Shown here one piece after another: positions 28,907 to 41,227 of a stretch of 64,000 nucleotides of DNA; positions within the stretch are counted from its first letter, which is position 1; each line of letters begins with the position of its first letter. Made by a program: the position numbers and the translations under genes. The notes below the pieces were generated by a model. That model saw nothing but the letters and a program-made list of their open reading frames with translations, had not been told where the DNA came from and ran no database searches. The stretch lies in the NCBI GenBank assembly GCA_033439685.1, contig JAUEDM010000001.1:8680001-8744000 (forward strand), written 5' to 3'. This DNA comes from Apodospora peruviana. Its lineage: Eukaryota > Ascomycota > Sordariomycetes > Sordariales > Lasiosphaeriaceae.

Positions 28907-31900
28907 TGGCTCACGAAGTAGCAACAGCAGACAACGGAAACAGAAAGAAAAAACGAAAACAACTTTGGGAATGGAGTGAGGAACGGACAATGTCGGATTC
29001 AACAGGCGTTTGGGGCAATCGAGACCAAGATTGGGCGACAATTAGGCTTACATCAACGCGGTCACGTGTTTCCTAGGTCAAGTTACATGGACATGGCGGA
29101 CCATCCCGCTGCAAGTAATGAGACACTTGCATGCATGTGTTCGGCCTTTTGCGCTTTGTCTCCATGAAGCGGAACAAGCCGCAGACGGTCTTAGGTTGTT
29201 ACTTTAGAAGGTATCATCGGGTTGGATGTGGCGTTCATGGGTATGCGGCCTGGGAGCTCTCGAGTTGGGAAAGCAAGGCAAGTTTTGACATCAGCTCTTA
29301 AACTCGGCGCAGTCCCGAGTGGGAGAAATGCGAAATTATTTTCACCTGCCCCATCGGACCCAATCAACCGAGCTGCATTGTGTTCCCGTTCTCTGGTTCA
29401 TGCACCCGTCCTGTCCCTTTTAAGATCTCACTCCGCGCAGTGTTTCAAGCCCCGCGATACATTGTGATCAGTTCAGTCAGGCCCTGTTCGAGGGTTGATG
29501 TTAAGTTGTCAACCCACTTTCCATCACTTGTTTTTGGTGGTATTTTCACTTTGTTCTTGGAAAGGCGCTCGTCTTTGACTCGGAACCCTCCAAAACCACT
29601 GCGACCGCGTTTGTTGACCAAATCCGAGCAGGTTCAGCCCTAGCTAGCTGCCTACGGGTGTACTGCGAACCTTACCCAGCCCTCCACACACTACGACGCA
29701 AGTCCTTGGCAGCCCTATGCCCCGCCCCCGCGTTCTCTCTGGAGTCTGGCCCGTTGTCTTCCGAGTCTTCGAGGGGGAAGCTCGCACTCGTAGCAAGATG
29801 CTCCACTCAAGCAATTGGTGGTTGTACGACCCAGTTTCCTTTCTGTAACGAAAAACTCCCGTGCTTTTTCTTGGTTGATCCAGAGACTGACCATGCACCC
29901 AATTCGCCGACTGGTTGCCCATACTCTCCTCAAATCGCACCCACGAAACGAAACGCTGCATTGATAGGCCTGGGTAGGTTCAAAGTGTTTCTATTCACAT
30001 TTCAGTGGGGTCCAGAACACCACAGCACACCCGGGCGGCCGCACCTAAGCGACCACTAGGCATGGATACCTTAAGGTACCTACCAAGTTGCTTATGCCCC
30101 GTCCATTTCCCATGGAGTTCCACGGACTTGTTGACATTGCAGCTCTCCGTTCTGGCCCATGACCGGAACAGTGACTCACAGCGTACGTTAATCCAAAGAG
30201 CGCCGTCTAGCCGTACGACGTCCCGGGTATATGCCTTCCGTGTCCGTCGACAGCAACCATCCTTACTAGCGGTGTCGGATGAATGGGCACGCCCTTGGGC
30301 TAGGAGTGCCGAGCTCGATTCCGCCCCCATTCAGCGATCAGCGCCGCGGCCCGCGGGCACTCTACGCGCAAATGTCCATTTTCACCTCGCCACTGCGGCG
30401 ACAAGCGTCTCAGACCCGCACTTGTACATTGCGCAGCGTCGCACAAGAGCCAAAAGTACCTAGACGACAGTGGGGGGCACGCGGAGCCTTGCATGCGCAG
30501 GTCCGTCCGACTTTGAAGGCCTGACCGGCAAGGTGACACACGGCAAGACTCAGTCGACGAGAAACTTTTTTACATTATTGAGCCTGAGCCGCGTGTAAGA
30601 GAAGGGTATGTCGACGACAGGAGGGGTGCCCACATCCACGCTTCTTTCTATACCTACCTGCTTCCCAGCCTCCCATGCCTCCCATACCGACATGTAGGGT
30701 CCTTGCAGAGCGTGAACTCCGGTGGAGGAATGTGAGGACGGCGGGCTCCCAAGAACACGGTTTTCTACACACGATGAACAGACGCGTTTCATGGGTGTTC
30801 ACATTAGTCGCGGAACACGGTGAGGTGGTGAAGGGCCGGGCTCCTAACAGGCTCGCTCGGTTGTTGCCTTAGTGCATGCGGGCACCAATCCACTCCTTTT
30901 GTGCACTCTTACATGCCATCTGGGGACGAGACACAGTTCATCCGGTCTGTCGCTCCTCGGAACATGCGCCACTTTGGACAAAACATTTGAACCATTGGGT
31001 CGGGTCGTTGCAAGTGGTAGTTCGAAAGAGTGGTTTGTTTACGAAGGGAGCTGACGTTGATGTCAAAACCCGGTAGCTCGAAAACGGCTTCTTGGCCTTG
31101 GCAAGCTTGCGGCGTAGTTCCCGCCAGTTTGTTCCAACGGTTACACAAGGAAACGAAAACGGTTTCGCGCGGCGCCATCAAGCCAGTACACGGCGTGCGT
31201 GGACTAGGTATGCTGGGGTTGTACAAGACTTTCTCGAAGACCGTTCCGTTAACAGCCAAGTTCTTCTCCGGCAGCGTTTCTCATCACACCCCCCTTCCCA
31301 TGAGCTTACCTTTTACGCCGTCCTGGTCTCGTCAATGTCGAACAACTGCAAAACCTCACGCGGCAGGCAACAGCCGAGAATGAGCAACCCCGTGGACAGG
31401 TCGCGCCACGTTCAATATATTCTTGGACTTCCCTAAGGCTGAGATGGAATGCTTCCTCGCGGTGTCACACCGGAAAACTACCCGGATCTCGCCTTGCCTT
31501 AGGGGCACGCACTACCGGAATACCCGTGGATGACTGCGGTGCCTTGCACTCACCAAGCCTAAGGCTCAACTGTGCATTTGCTCCCAGGCGGCGGTCTTGT
31601 TGCTCACACGCCTCGCGAACGCTTGCACATGTTGTTCCCTTTCTGGAATGGCATGCTGGAGCATGACCAAGGAGTCATCATCCGACATGTCGGTCTTTCC
31701 CACTGTCACTGGCAGCTTCTCATCTCCTCAGGCAGGAGCTAACACAACCACCCCCTTTCCCTTGACTGGCTAGTGTATTCCATCTTCAGTTCGCGCTTCT
31801 CTGGCGTCTACTGGAGGCGCGAAACTCGAGGTTCTTTGGCAGACGTTACACACACCCATTGGGCTGAAAATATCAACCAATGCTGAGTGCTGATACTTGG

Positions 31901-32132
31901 ACGGGAAGTCTTTTGGACTGTGTCTTTGGCAGACGTAGAACCGGGGCTGAGCCAGCGCGAGCGGAGCATATATACAGTGTCATCACCCCGATAATCTCAG
32001 GTTCACGACCCTCAAGGCACTCGTGTTCTCTCCGCTTCGATCATTCACTTCCTTTCCTGTTCACCTCAGCATCCTTTGTCATCGTCCCAGCTGCTTCGTA
32101 CACCGAGTCTTGCTCCTCCTTTCTCGTTAACC
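28907..32132. other. Gene-poor region, nothing recognised
   Basis: 3.2 kb with only short frames in all phases. None carries a domain or signal peptide that I would support. A TATATA element at 31968-31973 belongs to the possible short gene that follows. Confidence 0.5.
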
Positions 32133-32432
32133 ATGATATACAACGCTTCCATGCTTTGTCCTGAGCTCCATGACCGAAGCTTGGGCTTGGAGGACTGTCC
32201 CGGAGACGAGCGCCCTTATTGCGCTCCCATTTCGCCCATTGCGGAGGACGAGACCCCATATACAACCCACCCGAGGATACCCTTGGGCGGGCCAACACTC
32301 CCGCCGTTGCCCTACCGTGGAGAGCCACGCGCGCTCCCGCAGCCACCGCGTCCTCCCACACCAGGTCCCAATCCCCGCCCAGGACCTGTTAGGCCACGTC
32401 CTGACGTGCCGACGCCACCCAACACGCCATAA
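32133..32432 (+). CDS. Candidate Pro-rich small protein
   Basis: A 99-residue frame from ATG 32133 (MIYNASMLCPELHDRSLGLE). The first 60 residues are acidic and mixed; the last 40 are almost pure Pro with Arg/Gly (PLPYRGEPRALPQPPRPPTP and following) and the frame closes with TAA. A TATA element (31968-31975), a pyrimidine-rich leader and CCATGAT-type contexts upstream are in keeping with a real transcript. There is no signal peptide, TM or known domain. It could equally be a non-coding transcript with a chance frame. Confidence 0.35.
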   Translation: MIYNASMLCPELHDRSLGLEDCPGDERPYCAPISPIAEDETPYTTHPRIPLGGPTLPPLPYRGEPRALPQPPRPPTPGPNPRPGPVRPRPDVPTPPNTP

Positions 32433-35400
32433 TCCGTGGTCTGGGCTGTCTGTAAGGGCAGGGAACGACCAGTAGCAATCTTCACGGGTAAGATGACCGA
32501 TGTGTTCTTACTGCATTATGCCATCTGCTGCAAGTCCGGGAGCATTGCTTTTCTGCTTTTTGCCACTGTCCAGCGTTCAAAGGTACCGGGTGTGCTAACC
32601 GCTGCTGCAGGTGCCCGGGCAGCTGTGTCCAACACTGACTCGCTTGACCACATTCTATGACCAAAGCACCATTCCAGAACTACAACACCTTGTTCTAAAA
32701 ACGGTCATGGAAAGGCCAAACAACAGGTTACGGCTCTGGGCATGCGGCATGTCGTTCACTACTCTTACAACCTCCCTTATTTTTCTCTCCTTTGTTTTCG
32801 ACTCTTATCAGCAAAGCCTTTCATTCTCATCAGTACTACCAAACATCCGATATTTCCCTACGGTTACACACACTATACCCGAATTCCGCCTGCAATTTCC
32901 GCCCAGCCACACTAATCTTGCCGTCTACAACCAACCACCATCAAGATCTTCTATCCATCATCACACACGCAAGTACCTTGGTACACACAAACACAAAAAT
33001 TGAGGTCGTACACGTCAAGATGAAGAGAAAAAATGGACCACGTTAAATCCCGTGAGCGGGACACCGCCTTTGCCCTGCCTTGATACCATGCCCCCTAAAT
33101 GGCGAGCATACAACGCCAAGCCTTCTTCTCAAAGCAAGTTCATTTCCCCGGACCCCAATTCGGCTTCTGTGTGGAATTATTCCCTTGCTGGGCGTTCTCC
33201 AATCCAACACAGACACAACCCATCACACACACGCACATATCTCGGCAGCAACCGAAAACGATGGGTGGTGTGTGGCCGCTGCGGCCCTGTGGGGACTGGG
33301 GACGCGTTATGCTTAGGTTCCACAGCTAGTTCAAGGCTCGCCTCCAACTTTGATGTGTTGTCAACTCAGAGGTAGTCTTTTTGTTCGCTGTCGCCTGGTG
33401 CGCGTGCTTGCTGTGTCTGGCGTGCCTCCGACGTGCCGCCCACCCGAGTCTGGGGTTGAAGGAGGCGGAGGCACAGCAAGCCGCGAGCAACATCATTTCA
33501 TCTTGTGTCTTGTTTGTATTTTCTTTTGGGTTGCTGGTAAACATATGTATGGTGGATGGAGGTGTGACAGGCAGGCACAATCTCGGAGACGAACTCCCAT
33601 TATGGGCAGAAGATCAATCGGCCGATGCCGTACGGGGGGCCTGGACACAATCAATACCATTGATGGTTACACACATATACGGACGGACGAAAGAACCCTC
33701 CTCTTCATCAGCATCCGATTTGTGTCAAGTCAATGTGGGGCAGTTTTGAGTCCCAGAAATTGGGGGATTGGGATTGATTGAGAACAGCGGCAGAAAGGCG
33801 ACAAGCTGGACGACAGACAAGAAGCGAGCCGCCGGCCGGTCCAATATCGAGACCGATCAGCGAAAAAGCCGACCCAAAAACCTAACCCAGCCCACCCCAC
33901 TTCTCGCCGACAATTCAAAGATCCAGTTTGTCAATGGCAAAAATTCCATTCGCGATGGGCTGTGTAGCTATGGGCGGAGTTCCGGTTCCGGTAGGTATAG
34001 GCAGGCAGGAACAGGCAACTATCAATCTCGTTAGGCATTCTTTCTGGCCCCGCCCTTGCGTTCACTTTTGTTTCATGTTTCTTATTTCTCTTTCGAGTTG
34101 GTTGGTAGGTTGGTAGGATTCAGCTACCCATCATCATCATCATCGCCATCTTTTTGTTGTTAGAGACAAACAATGATGTGTGGGAACGCTGGTATGCCAC
34201 GTTTTTCTTCTTTCGGTTCGTTTATTATCTTATTGAAAGAATTCTGTTGCCTGACTTCAAGTTCACTTCCTTCCTTCTTTCTCACCTCATTATCCGTTTG
34301 TTAGGCCAGGAGGAATTCTGTTGCCTGCGGGGGATCACATTGAACATCGGATTCTTTCTTTCTCATATTTTATGTTCCCCGTTTTTTTTTTTCAACTCAG
34401 ATTGTTGCTTCCCTGTATCTTCGTTCCCGGTTTCAGGTGTTTTTTTCAGTCTCGCGTTCAAAATGGTTGTCAGTGACAGCGAGCGGACTTGCGGTATGTT
34501 AGCGAACACGGGTTCGCCTTGGGCTTAGACAAAGGATTCGGGAGTTCACACTCCGGGCGGTTGGTGTGGCTTTTTTCTTCTTTTCCCTTCTTGTATTCAA
34601 TCTGTTAGGGCAGCTGTAGGAATAACGGGTGCTTGCAAAGACTTGGTTCTGTCACATATATTGGAAAACAGGATCACGGGTGGCTCGTATACGAATTTTA
34701 CGATACTTTTCTTTGGTTTTGCCCTTTGGTATGGCACTTGCTAGGTTAGATCACTTTAAAATCTTCCAGCAATCAGTTTTGTGGCAGCGTTATCAAATAG
34801 TCATTCAACATGGCAGATTGCCTTGGTTTAAACAGATTGTCTTCTGCGTGGTGGTCAATGTCAGATTCTGGTTGGCTGATTGAATTTGCGCAGTTGAGCC
34901 GCAATCCTCATCCGCGCACCTTCTTACCTAACCTGTCTTAGTGAGAGACGAGGATGGAGAGCCAACTCCGACTTAGCTGTAGCAATCACTCGATTGGCCA
35001 AGGTCACTCACTCGGACGGGACAGAACGGAGAAAGTCACCGTTTTGAGGGGCAAAAAAGTTTGAAGTAATATCTGAATGATTGGTTGGTGATGTGGGATC
35101 CGAGTTATATCTTCGGCGAGTTGACCGATGAATCATCGGATCGTTTATGATTGATTATCTCCAAAATCCGCCGGGTCTAATTACACTGAGGACCTAGCAT
35201 TGACACTTGAGAAGAGAGTAAGACGGATTCCTAGGTGCCATTCAGGACCTGAGTTTCATAGCGAACTAAGGATCTGTCGTGAGCCTATGGATAAGCGACA
35301 GGACGCAGACACTTGCTTGTGCGTTGCATACATTACGCGTTTCTTAGATTGTGTTGTGTTGTGTTGGGAATAGACGGTCAAATTTGTTGAGAATGGAACT

Positions 35401-38345
35401 TGAGTCCCATGCCCATCTAAGGTACTTGCCTAGGAAGACGTATGGAATCATGGATGATGACATGTAAGGTAACACAAGAAAGCCGACACGGCACAGGCGC
35501 GCGTCTCTCTTTCTCGGTTCTTTGTGTGAGTGTTCTCGGTGTGTTGTATGCCTGGAAGGTAACAAAAGTTTCTGCCTGGGGGTGGGAAGGAGGCTCTGCT
35601 GGCTGCACCGGTTTTCCCAAGCTTCCCCGTGTCCTAAAGCAGAATTGAAGCTTTGAATGGAAGGGTATTATCTGGCTAGTGTCATGTCGGCGCAGTGGTT
35701 CGTCACATGGGATTTGTCAGGGGCGCAAAAGTACAGCATCCGGGGGTCGTGGGGATTGGGCGTTTTTTTGTTAATTGGAATTTTGCAAGGCGGAGGCTCA
35801 ACGTGACCTATCCACAGTGCAGGTGTGGTGTGTGTGTGTAGGCGTGGTGGATGGGTGTGGTGCGTGGATGTCAACCCGAGTATCTGGGAAGGGTGTGGGC
35901 AATGAGTGAGTGAGTGAGTGAGTGTGTGTGTGTGTGTGTGTGTGTCGGTATGCGCCGTAGAGCCGCATCAACACGTTGTTATGTACAGTATCTTGGTCTT
36001 GTCACTGTTGAAATCGAGTGGCCGTCGGCGCTCTCCGTTGGAATGGTACTCGGGATCTGCGGTTATGTGCGGGACTTGTTAGTCTGCTTTTCTTGGCATG
36101 ACCAAGTAACTGAATGAAGGTTTAGGACTTTAGGTGCTGGCTGGCCTGCAGGATGTAGAGAGAGAAAGGAGAGAGTCATCACCAACATCGCGTCTGCCTG
36201 CCTAGGAATGGACTAGGTAGACATGCTTGGCATCTGTAGCCTCTTTTCGGAAGGAGAAGGCTTATTTGTTGTTTGCCAACCTTTTTGAACGTTTTTTTTT
36301 CCAAGAACTTGTGGTTGGGTGTGTGGCAGGCGAGGGGTCGCTAGTCTAATGCTCCTCGTGCATAATATGCTACGGTTGACTAGGTCGGAATAGGTCGGGG
36401 GACATCGATGCTGACATTGGGGAAGCGGGAGAGAAAAGGGACCAGGCAGTGATATATCTGGAGAAAGGCTTGGCACAGCACGGCACTGCGAATTCCGTTT
36501 CGTCCATCAGAGGGAAAGTTGGGGGGCCAAAAAGGGAGATGGGACAATCAAAAGTCCGATATGGCTATGCGAGCCGACCTTACGGTTATTGCATTTATCT
36601 ATATACGTCGCAAAGACAAGAGAACACTTGCAGGTAAGTTTCTTACCCCAAGTTCGAGAATTATCGTTCTAGAAACGTTCTAGAAACGGTCGCCGTCTCA
36701 CGACTTGGTGCTAACTATCGTGCATCGAATACCAAAAATTGATGACTGACTGCTTGACCGGTGGTGCTTTTGTCAGCTTCCTACTATTGGACAGCAGCCT
36801 GCGATGTGGCCCCCAACAAGCGGGGGCCTCGATCGTACGCCCGCAGACGTCGGGTTATCTTGTGTAACACTCGTCCGTATTCGATATTAATTCATCGTGG
36901 CTTTGTATAGGGGTAGGTCTAGAAATTGCGGCTTTTGGCGGAAGAGCTGCATAATGAGTACGTGATTTAATATCAACGAGGCTGCTTTTATGACCCAATA
37001 ACGGTCATGAGGCAGTCGTAAAAGAGCGATCACCCTCAGGCTAACAAGTACGCGAATTGTCAAGATATAAAACATGAGCAGCCACCCTCGTGACACGAAA
37101 CCGGTATATTTAGCAGTGGCGGAGGATGAAAAGACCACGAGATTTATAAGAACAGAGTGTACGGGGCCCGGTGGAACCGTACCCCTGACCAGGTTTGTTG
37201 ACCGGACAACAAGACTCGTGAAACTTCGCCACCAGTGGCGAGTTGCAAGTCAACCCCCCGAGTCGCTGGTTTAGGGCTAGTAGCCACTCAAAACGACAAC
37301 AACGAAGCAAAAGAGCGTGAAGCATGCATACTTTTAAGAGGGCTTCCGCAGGTGTTTGAGTGATCACCCAAACTCTTTTATCATCAGTTGCATGTCAAAC
37401 CGGCAATGTCGGACTGGGAAAGGGGCCAACTAAAACATCACTGGCCAATTGCCGACTAATACCTACGGATATACACAAGACGTTTCCGAATAGAACAAAC
37501 GGCCAAGGTAGATGTCGGGTGGTTTCCTTCTGGTGTCTCAAAAGAGGTGAATTTATCATCACTGACGAACATGTAATTAATTCATTGTTTGACTTATGGA
37601 AAACTTGGAGAGTTCTGTTAGTCACCACGAATCCTTAAACAACTCATAGTAAGAGGGTTGGAGAATGTTTTCTTACTGCCGTTCAATCTAGTCAGTAAAT
37701 AATCATCCCATGTTGAGGTGGTGTGACTTTCTCCAGACAATCAACCAACATATTTGCCGCCGGAGGTGATTAGCTCGTCACATTTCGTCTTATAGTTAAC
37801 CATGCCATACTCTTTGAAGCGCGTTACCAACATAGAAGCAGACTGCTGTGGCCGTTTTTCATTACTGTCAGTTAAGTGCAAGCTGCCGTGAGTCAAGGCC
37901 AGTGTTAGTCCTCTATCACCATGTCCACGACGCATCTCATCGGCCTGGATTGTAGTGGGCCAGCTTTTGAACGGCTAATGGTCCTCTGCCCTCGCGGTCC
38001 CAACTTTGGAACCCACACATTCGAAGTAAATTGGATTGGCATGCGCAACAACCAGCTCGGCGCTGTGATTCACTGTGTTTAGGATTGCTCAGAGTCCAGT
38101 CCCTTCCCGGTCCTCCTTAAAGCGCCTTGGCTGCGCAAAAATAGTATATTTATTTTTCCTTCCAACTCTGATGGGTTGCACTCCTCGACCTGTTTCCAAA
38201 CACACCAAACTGGCTTGCCCAATCGACAGCAAACCATCACCAAAGATCACCTTCCACATCTTACCCGCCGCACTCGATCTACCAGATCATCACTTACTTG
38301 CTTTTTCCTTGCACATTTAATAACTGTCTCTGGGCGATTTCGACA
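32433..38345. other. Gene-poor region, nothing recognised
   Basis: 5.9 kb. 32,700-34,450 is rich in pyrimidine tracts and short upstream-ORF-like frames (for example an 8-residue MKRKNGPR frame at about 33,019) and could be a transcribed leader or a long non-coding RNA, but no protein can be supported. 35,900-35,945 is a microsatellite. 36,650-37,990 is somewhat AT-rich with no ORF. A TATATTTATT at 38145-38154 probably serves the gene at 38346. Confidence 0.5.
35904..35945. repeat. Compound (GAGT)n(GT)n microsatellite
   Basis: Five GAGT units run directly into about twelve GT units in non-coding DNA. Confidence 0.95.
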
Positions 38346-39305
38346 ATGCCTGATCCGCCATTCATCCCCAATCAATGGGCGGAGTCGGAAACACCGGCGC
38401 CCCTGTCAGCGAGGCAAGCCAAACAGGACCGCGATAATACGCCAATCATGCCCAATCAATGGGACGACGATACCAAGACGCTGGCGCCCTCCACCAAGTC
38501 GTCAACGGAGCATCAGCAAGCAACACGGGACCGCCGCAATGAGACACGCACACTCCGAGTCGGGAAGAAACTGGTAGTGGGCCTGCCTGTGGTGACCCTG
38601 GGATTTTTGATGGTCCTCGTCTTTATCATACTCGGCCATACCAAACACGATCCGAACCATCTCCATGGTGAAGGCACACTCGACAACGCCCATGTGGTTG
38701 CCAGCGCCTCTTCCGCCATCACCCATGACGATGATGGTGTCAACAACCAGCCGCTCCTGCCCGGAGCGGCGCAGATCAATGCGGTGCCCGCAGACACCGC
38801 CTCGCCCACCACCACGCTTCCGTCAGCCACCCCGGGCTCTGGTCACCTCCTTCCTGCCCTGGCCGATAGCACCAGCGACGTGGAGGTGGCACCGATCACC
38901 GAAACCCCGTCGCTCGTTGATCTGCTGCACAAGCGTTCGACTTGGGCCACAGAGACAACAGTTTGCGAGAGCACTTGTGTATATCACCAGCATGACAAAT
39001 GTAAACGCTCCTCGACCACAGCCACTCACACTTTGGTCAGCACAATGACCAGTCAGGCCGACCGTGTCTGTCTTTCCGCCGGCTTGCCGATGACGTACTC
39101 GGAGGTTCTCTTGCTGGCTATATTTGGCTTTATAAGTTTCAAAGCAGGGGAGATCATTTGGGAAATCCTTTGGTCATGGACAGTTCTGAGGGCCGCTGGC
39201 TGGGTTGGTCCTGAATCCTTTTCTCAGCAGGATCGCTGTAGGGACATTGGGAGTGGTGCGCCGGGCACCATATCACGGGGGAGAAGGAGCTTATTTGTTT
39301 TCTAG
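38346..39305 (+). CDS. Two-TM Ser/Thr-rich membrane protein, unknown family
   Basis: A single-exon frame of 319 residues starting at ATG 38346 (MPDPPFIPNQWAESET); the frame is open a little further upstream but without a better start. The cytosolic-type N-terminus holds a duplicated unit (PFIPNQW and PIMPNQW, about 35 residues apart). TM1 is at about residues 81-98 (VGLPVVTLGFLMVLVFII). A long Thr/Ser/Pro/Ala/Asp loop (about 100-225) follows, with a short Cys-containing segment (TTVCESTCVYHQHDKC). TM2 is at about 253-268 (YSEVLLLAIFGFISFK), then a Trp-rich stretch and a basic tail. No signal peptide and no known domain. Its layout (N-in, TM, Thr-rich loop with Cys, TM near the C-terminus) resembles the broken gene at 15058-15835. 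A TATA-like element lies about 190 nt upstream. Confidence 0.6.
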   Translation: MPDPPFIPNQWAESETPAPLSARQAKQDRDNTPIMPNQWDDDTKTLAPSTKSSTEHQQATRDRRNETRTLRVGKKLVVGLPVVTLGFLMVLVFIILGHTKHDPNHLHGEGTLDNAHVVASASSAITHDDDGVNNQPLLPGAAQINAVPADTASPTTTLPSATPGSGHLLPALADSTSDVEVAPITETPSLVDLLHKRSTWATETTVCESTCVYHQHDKCKRSSTTATHTLVSTMTSQADRVCLSAGLPMTYSEVLLLAIFGFISFKAGEIIWEILWSWTVLRAAGWVGPESFSQQDRCRDIGSGAPGTISRGRRSLFVF

Positions 39306-40285
39306 GGAGGGAGATGAAGGAAATTGGGGATCAATGGTTGTTGTGGATACTTTTATTGCATGCTTTGGAACACGTAAACAAAACTAAAGCGTACACTTTT
39401 TCAGCCGAACAAACATGACAGAGACGCGTAACTCATTTGTTGATTGTGCACATGTCTGTCCGGGATGTTTTAAAAAGATCAATCGGTCGGCGCCGCTGGA
39501 GTGATCCTGGCCTATCTAAGGGGGTGGACAGGAGGAGGGAGGCGCAGTCCTACCTTCGCGACTGGGAAAAAGACTTTTAAGTCCGGATTAGCGGAAAAGG
39601 ATTGATGTCTTGATAAAGAAGTCATCTATCCGCTTGGAAAGAGACGGAGAAAGTTGCGAGGAGGTAGCTTTAAAAGTCCTGATGTTGTGACTGTTACGAC
39701 CGTGTAAATTCTGTACAATATGTGAACACAGAGGGAGAAATGGTGATGATGTTTGTATATGTAGCTTGGTCTCATGATGCAGGACTTCTTTCACAGACAC
39801 GGTATCTCCATCACTCAGCGACAGCAATGCATTTATTAGAGAGAAGGAGGAAAGACGTTATTATTCTGCTTGTGATGTCGAATGGTAGGCGGAAGGATGA
39901 GGTATCATGCCAGGTATGTTCTGCCCTCGGTCACGGTGGTGTTGATGTGACCAAGGTATTTGGTTGTTACCCATCCCGGAGCCTTCTTGCCGTGTCGTGT
40001 CCACCATTCGCAGCTATGCCAAGGACTTGTCGTGGGTCGTTGCATCGGTTTCCTTGCGAATCCCAAACAAAACATTCGTTCCCATGTCTTGCTTTCCCTC
40101 TCCCATTCTATCATCCATCTCTCAGGCGCGAGGTCTCGTTAGCGCTTCTCCCGTTCCTTCTTTATCCCGTGATCCCAAGAATGTCAAGCCAAAAAGGGAG
40201 AAAGAAGGAAAAGCTGGCCCCCTCCACAGGGACTCATGATTGAGTGTTTGCTTGCCAGGGGATTGTGGAGCCGAGGTCGCCGTAT
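39306..40285. other. Intergenic
   Basis: About 1 kb with 3' flanks of the genes on both sides. The 173-residue plus frame at 39722-40243 has no recognisable content and no start context that I trust. Confidence 0.45.
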
Positions 40286-40393
40286 TTAGTTGTCGGGCTT
40301 CGGCGGCGGCTTGGGGGGCCCGGGATACACGGGGGCATCGTAACCTTCCTGGCGGCCCATGTCGATGGGGTTGTTGTTGTTTTGGGGAGACAT
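40286..40393 (-). CDS. Candidate 35-residue Pro-rich micro-ORF with a 5'-UTR intron
   Basis: On the minus strand, ATG 40393 opens MSPQNNNNPIDMGRQEGYDA and continues VYPGPPKPPPKPDN to a TAA at 40286. Just upstream is a textbook intron at 40477-40406 (GTAAGC donor, GCTAATC branch, TTCCAG acceptor, 72 nt), which would lie in the 5' UTR because no in-frame ATG occurs in the preceding exon. The clean splice signals argue that the locus is transcribed in this direction. The peptide has no TM or Cys and its function is unknown. It could also be the last exon of a longer gene whose first exon I cannot place. Confidence 0.45.
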   Translation of the reverse strand: MSPQNNNNPIDMGRQEGYDAPVYPGPPKPPPKPDN

Positions 40394-40774
40394 GCCGACG
40401 AGTTTCTGGAAGGGCGGCGCTTGATTAGCGTGTGGTTCAGATGCTCGAGGATGGATACCGATGAGGTATCTGCTTACCTTTGGTCGATATGTCTTGATCG
40501 TGTGCAGTAGATGCAGAGTTGAGATGGTTTTGATTGCTTATTTCTTGGCAGAAGGTAGCTGAGGATCTGCTTGCGCGAGTGTGTTGGTGAGAGGTGAGAG
40601 AAAGGAGATCTCCATGGGTTCCAAGGACGTGCAATATATGCTTTTTCGAACCTCCATTCATCGACTCATTGTCCACTTGGCTGGCACTGCCGTGTATAAT
40701 GCCGCGGATGGCGTAAACTCTCACGGGTGCTCAGTCTGATGTCCAAGTTGACACACAGGTGTGACGGTAGACCT

Positions 40775-41227
40775 TTAAAGATTCCCCTGATTTATATCGG
40801 GTAGCTCTCGGTGATTGACAAGTTCGGGTTGAAAGCAAGCAAAATACGGCAACAGGGTCTCTCGAGCTTGTCGCTCAATTGCCGCCCTTTCCAGACCCGC
40901 ACGCTCAACACAGATGTGTCCACTTCCATTCCCCTGACGCAAGAAAGCGAGCACTTGCGGGTTACGAATGAGAACATCTTCGTCATATCTCAGCATCCAT
41001 GTGGCACACGATACCTGCTCAGTGCTGTGAATGGCATGATAGCTTTCCATACCATACTCACTTAACTCCATTACCATCTGGTCAACGCACACACAGCACT
41101 GAGACCACAGAAAAGAGTGTACAACCAATGCCGACATTTGATCCAACCCATCTTCCCATCTTTCCAGCTCACCTACCAAAACAGAGCCACGCGCCAATCC
41201 ACAACCGCCATCTCTCCAGTCATTCAA
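40775..41227 (-). CDS. Unrecognised 150-codon ORF, low confidence
   Basis: A minus-strand frame with a plausible C-terminal half (MLRYDEDVLIRNPQVLAFLR, then LERAAIERQARETLLPYF), mixed helical composition and three ATGs. No signal peptide or known domain. Splice sites could not be assigned. A chance ORF remains possible. Confidence 0.22.
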   Translation of the reverse strand: MNDWRDGGCGLARGSVLVGELERWEDGLDQMSALVVHSFLWSQCCVCVDQMVMELSEYGMESYHAIHSTEQVSCATWMLRYDEDVLIRNPQVLAFLRQGNGSGHICVERAGLERAAIERQARETLLPYFACFQPELVNHRELPDINQGNL

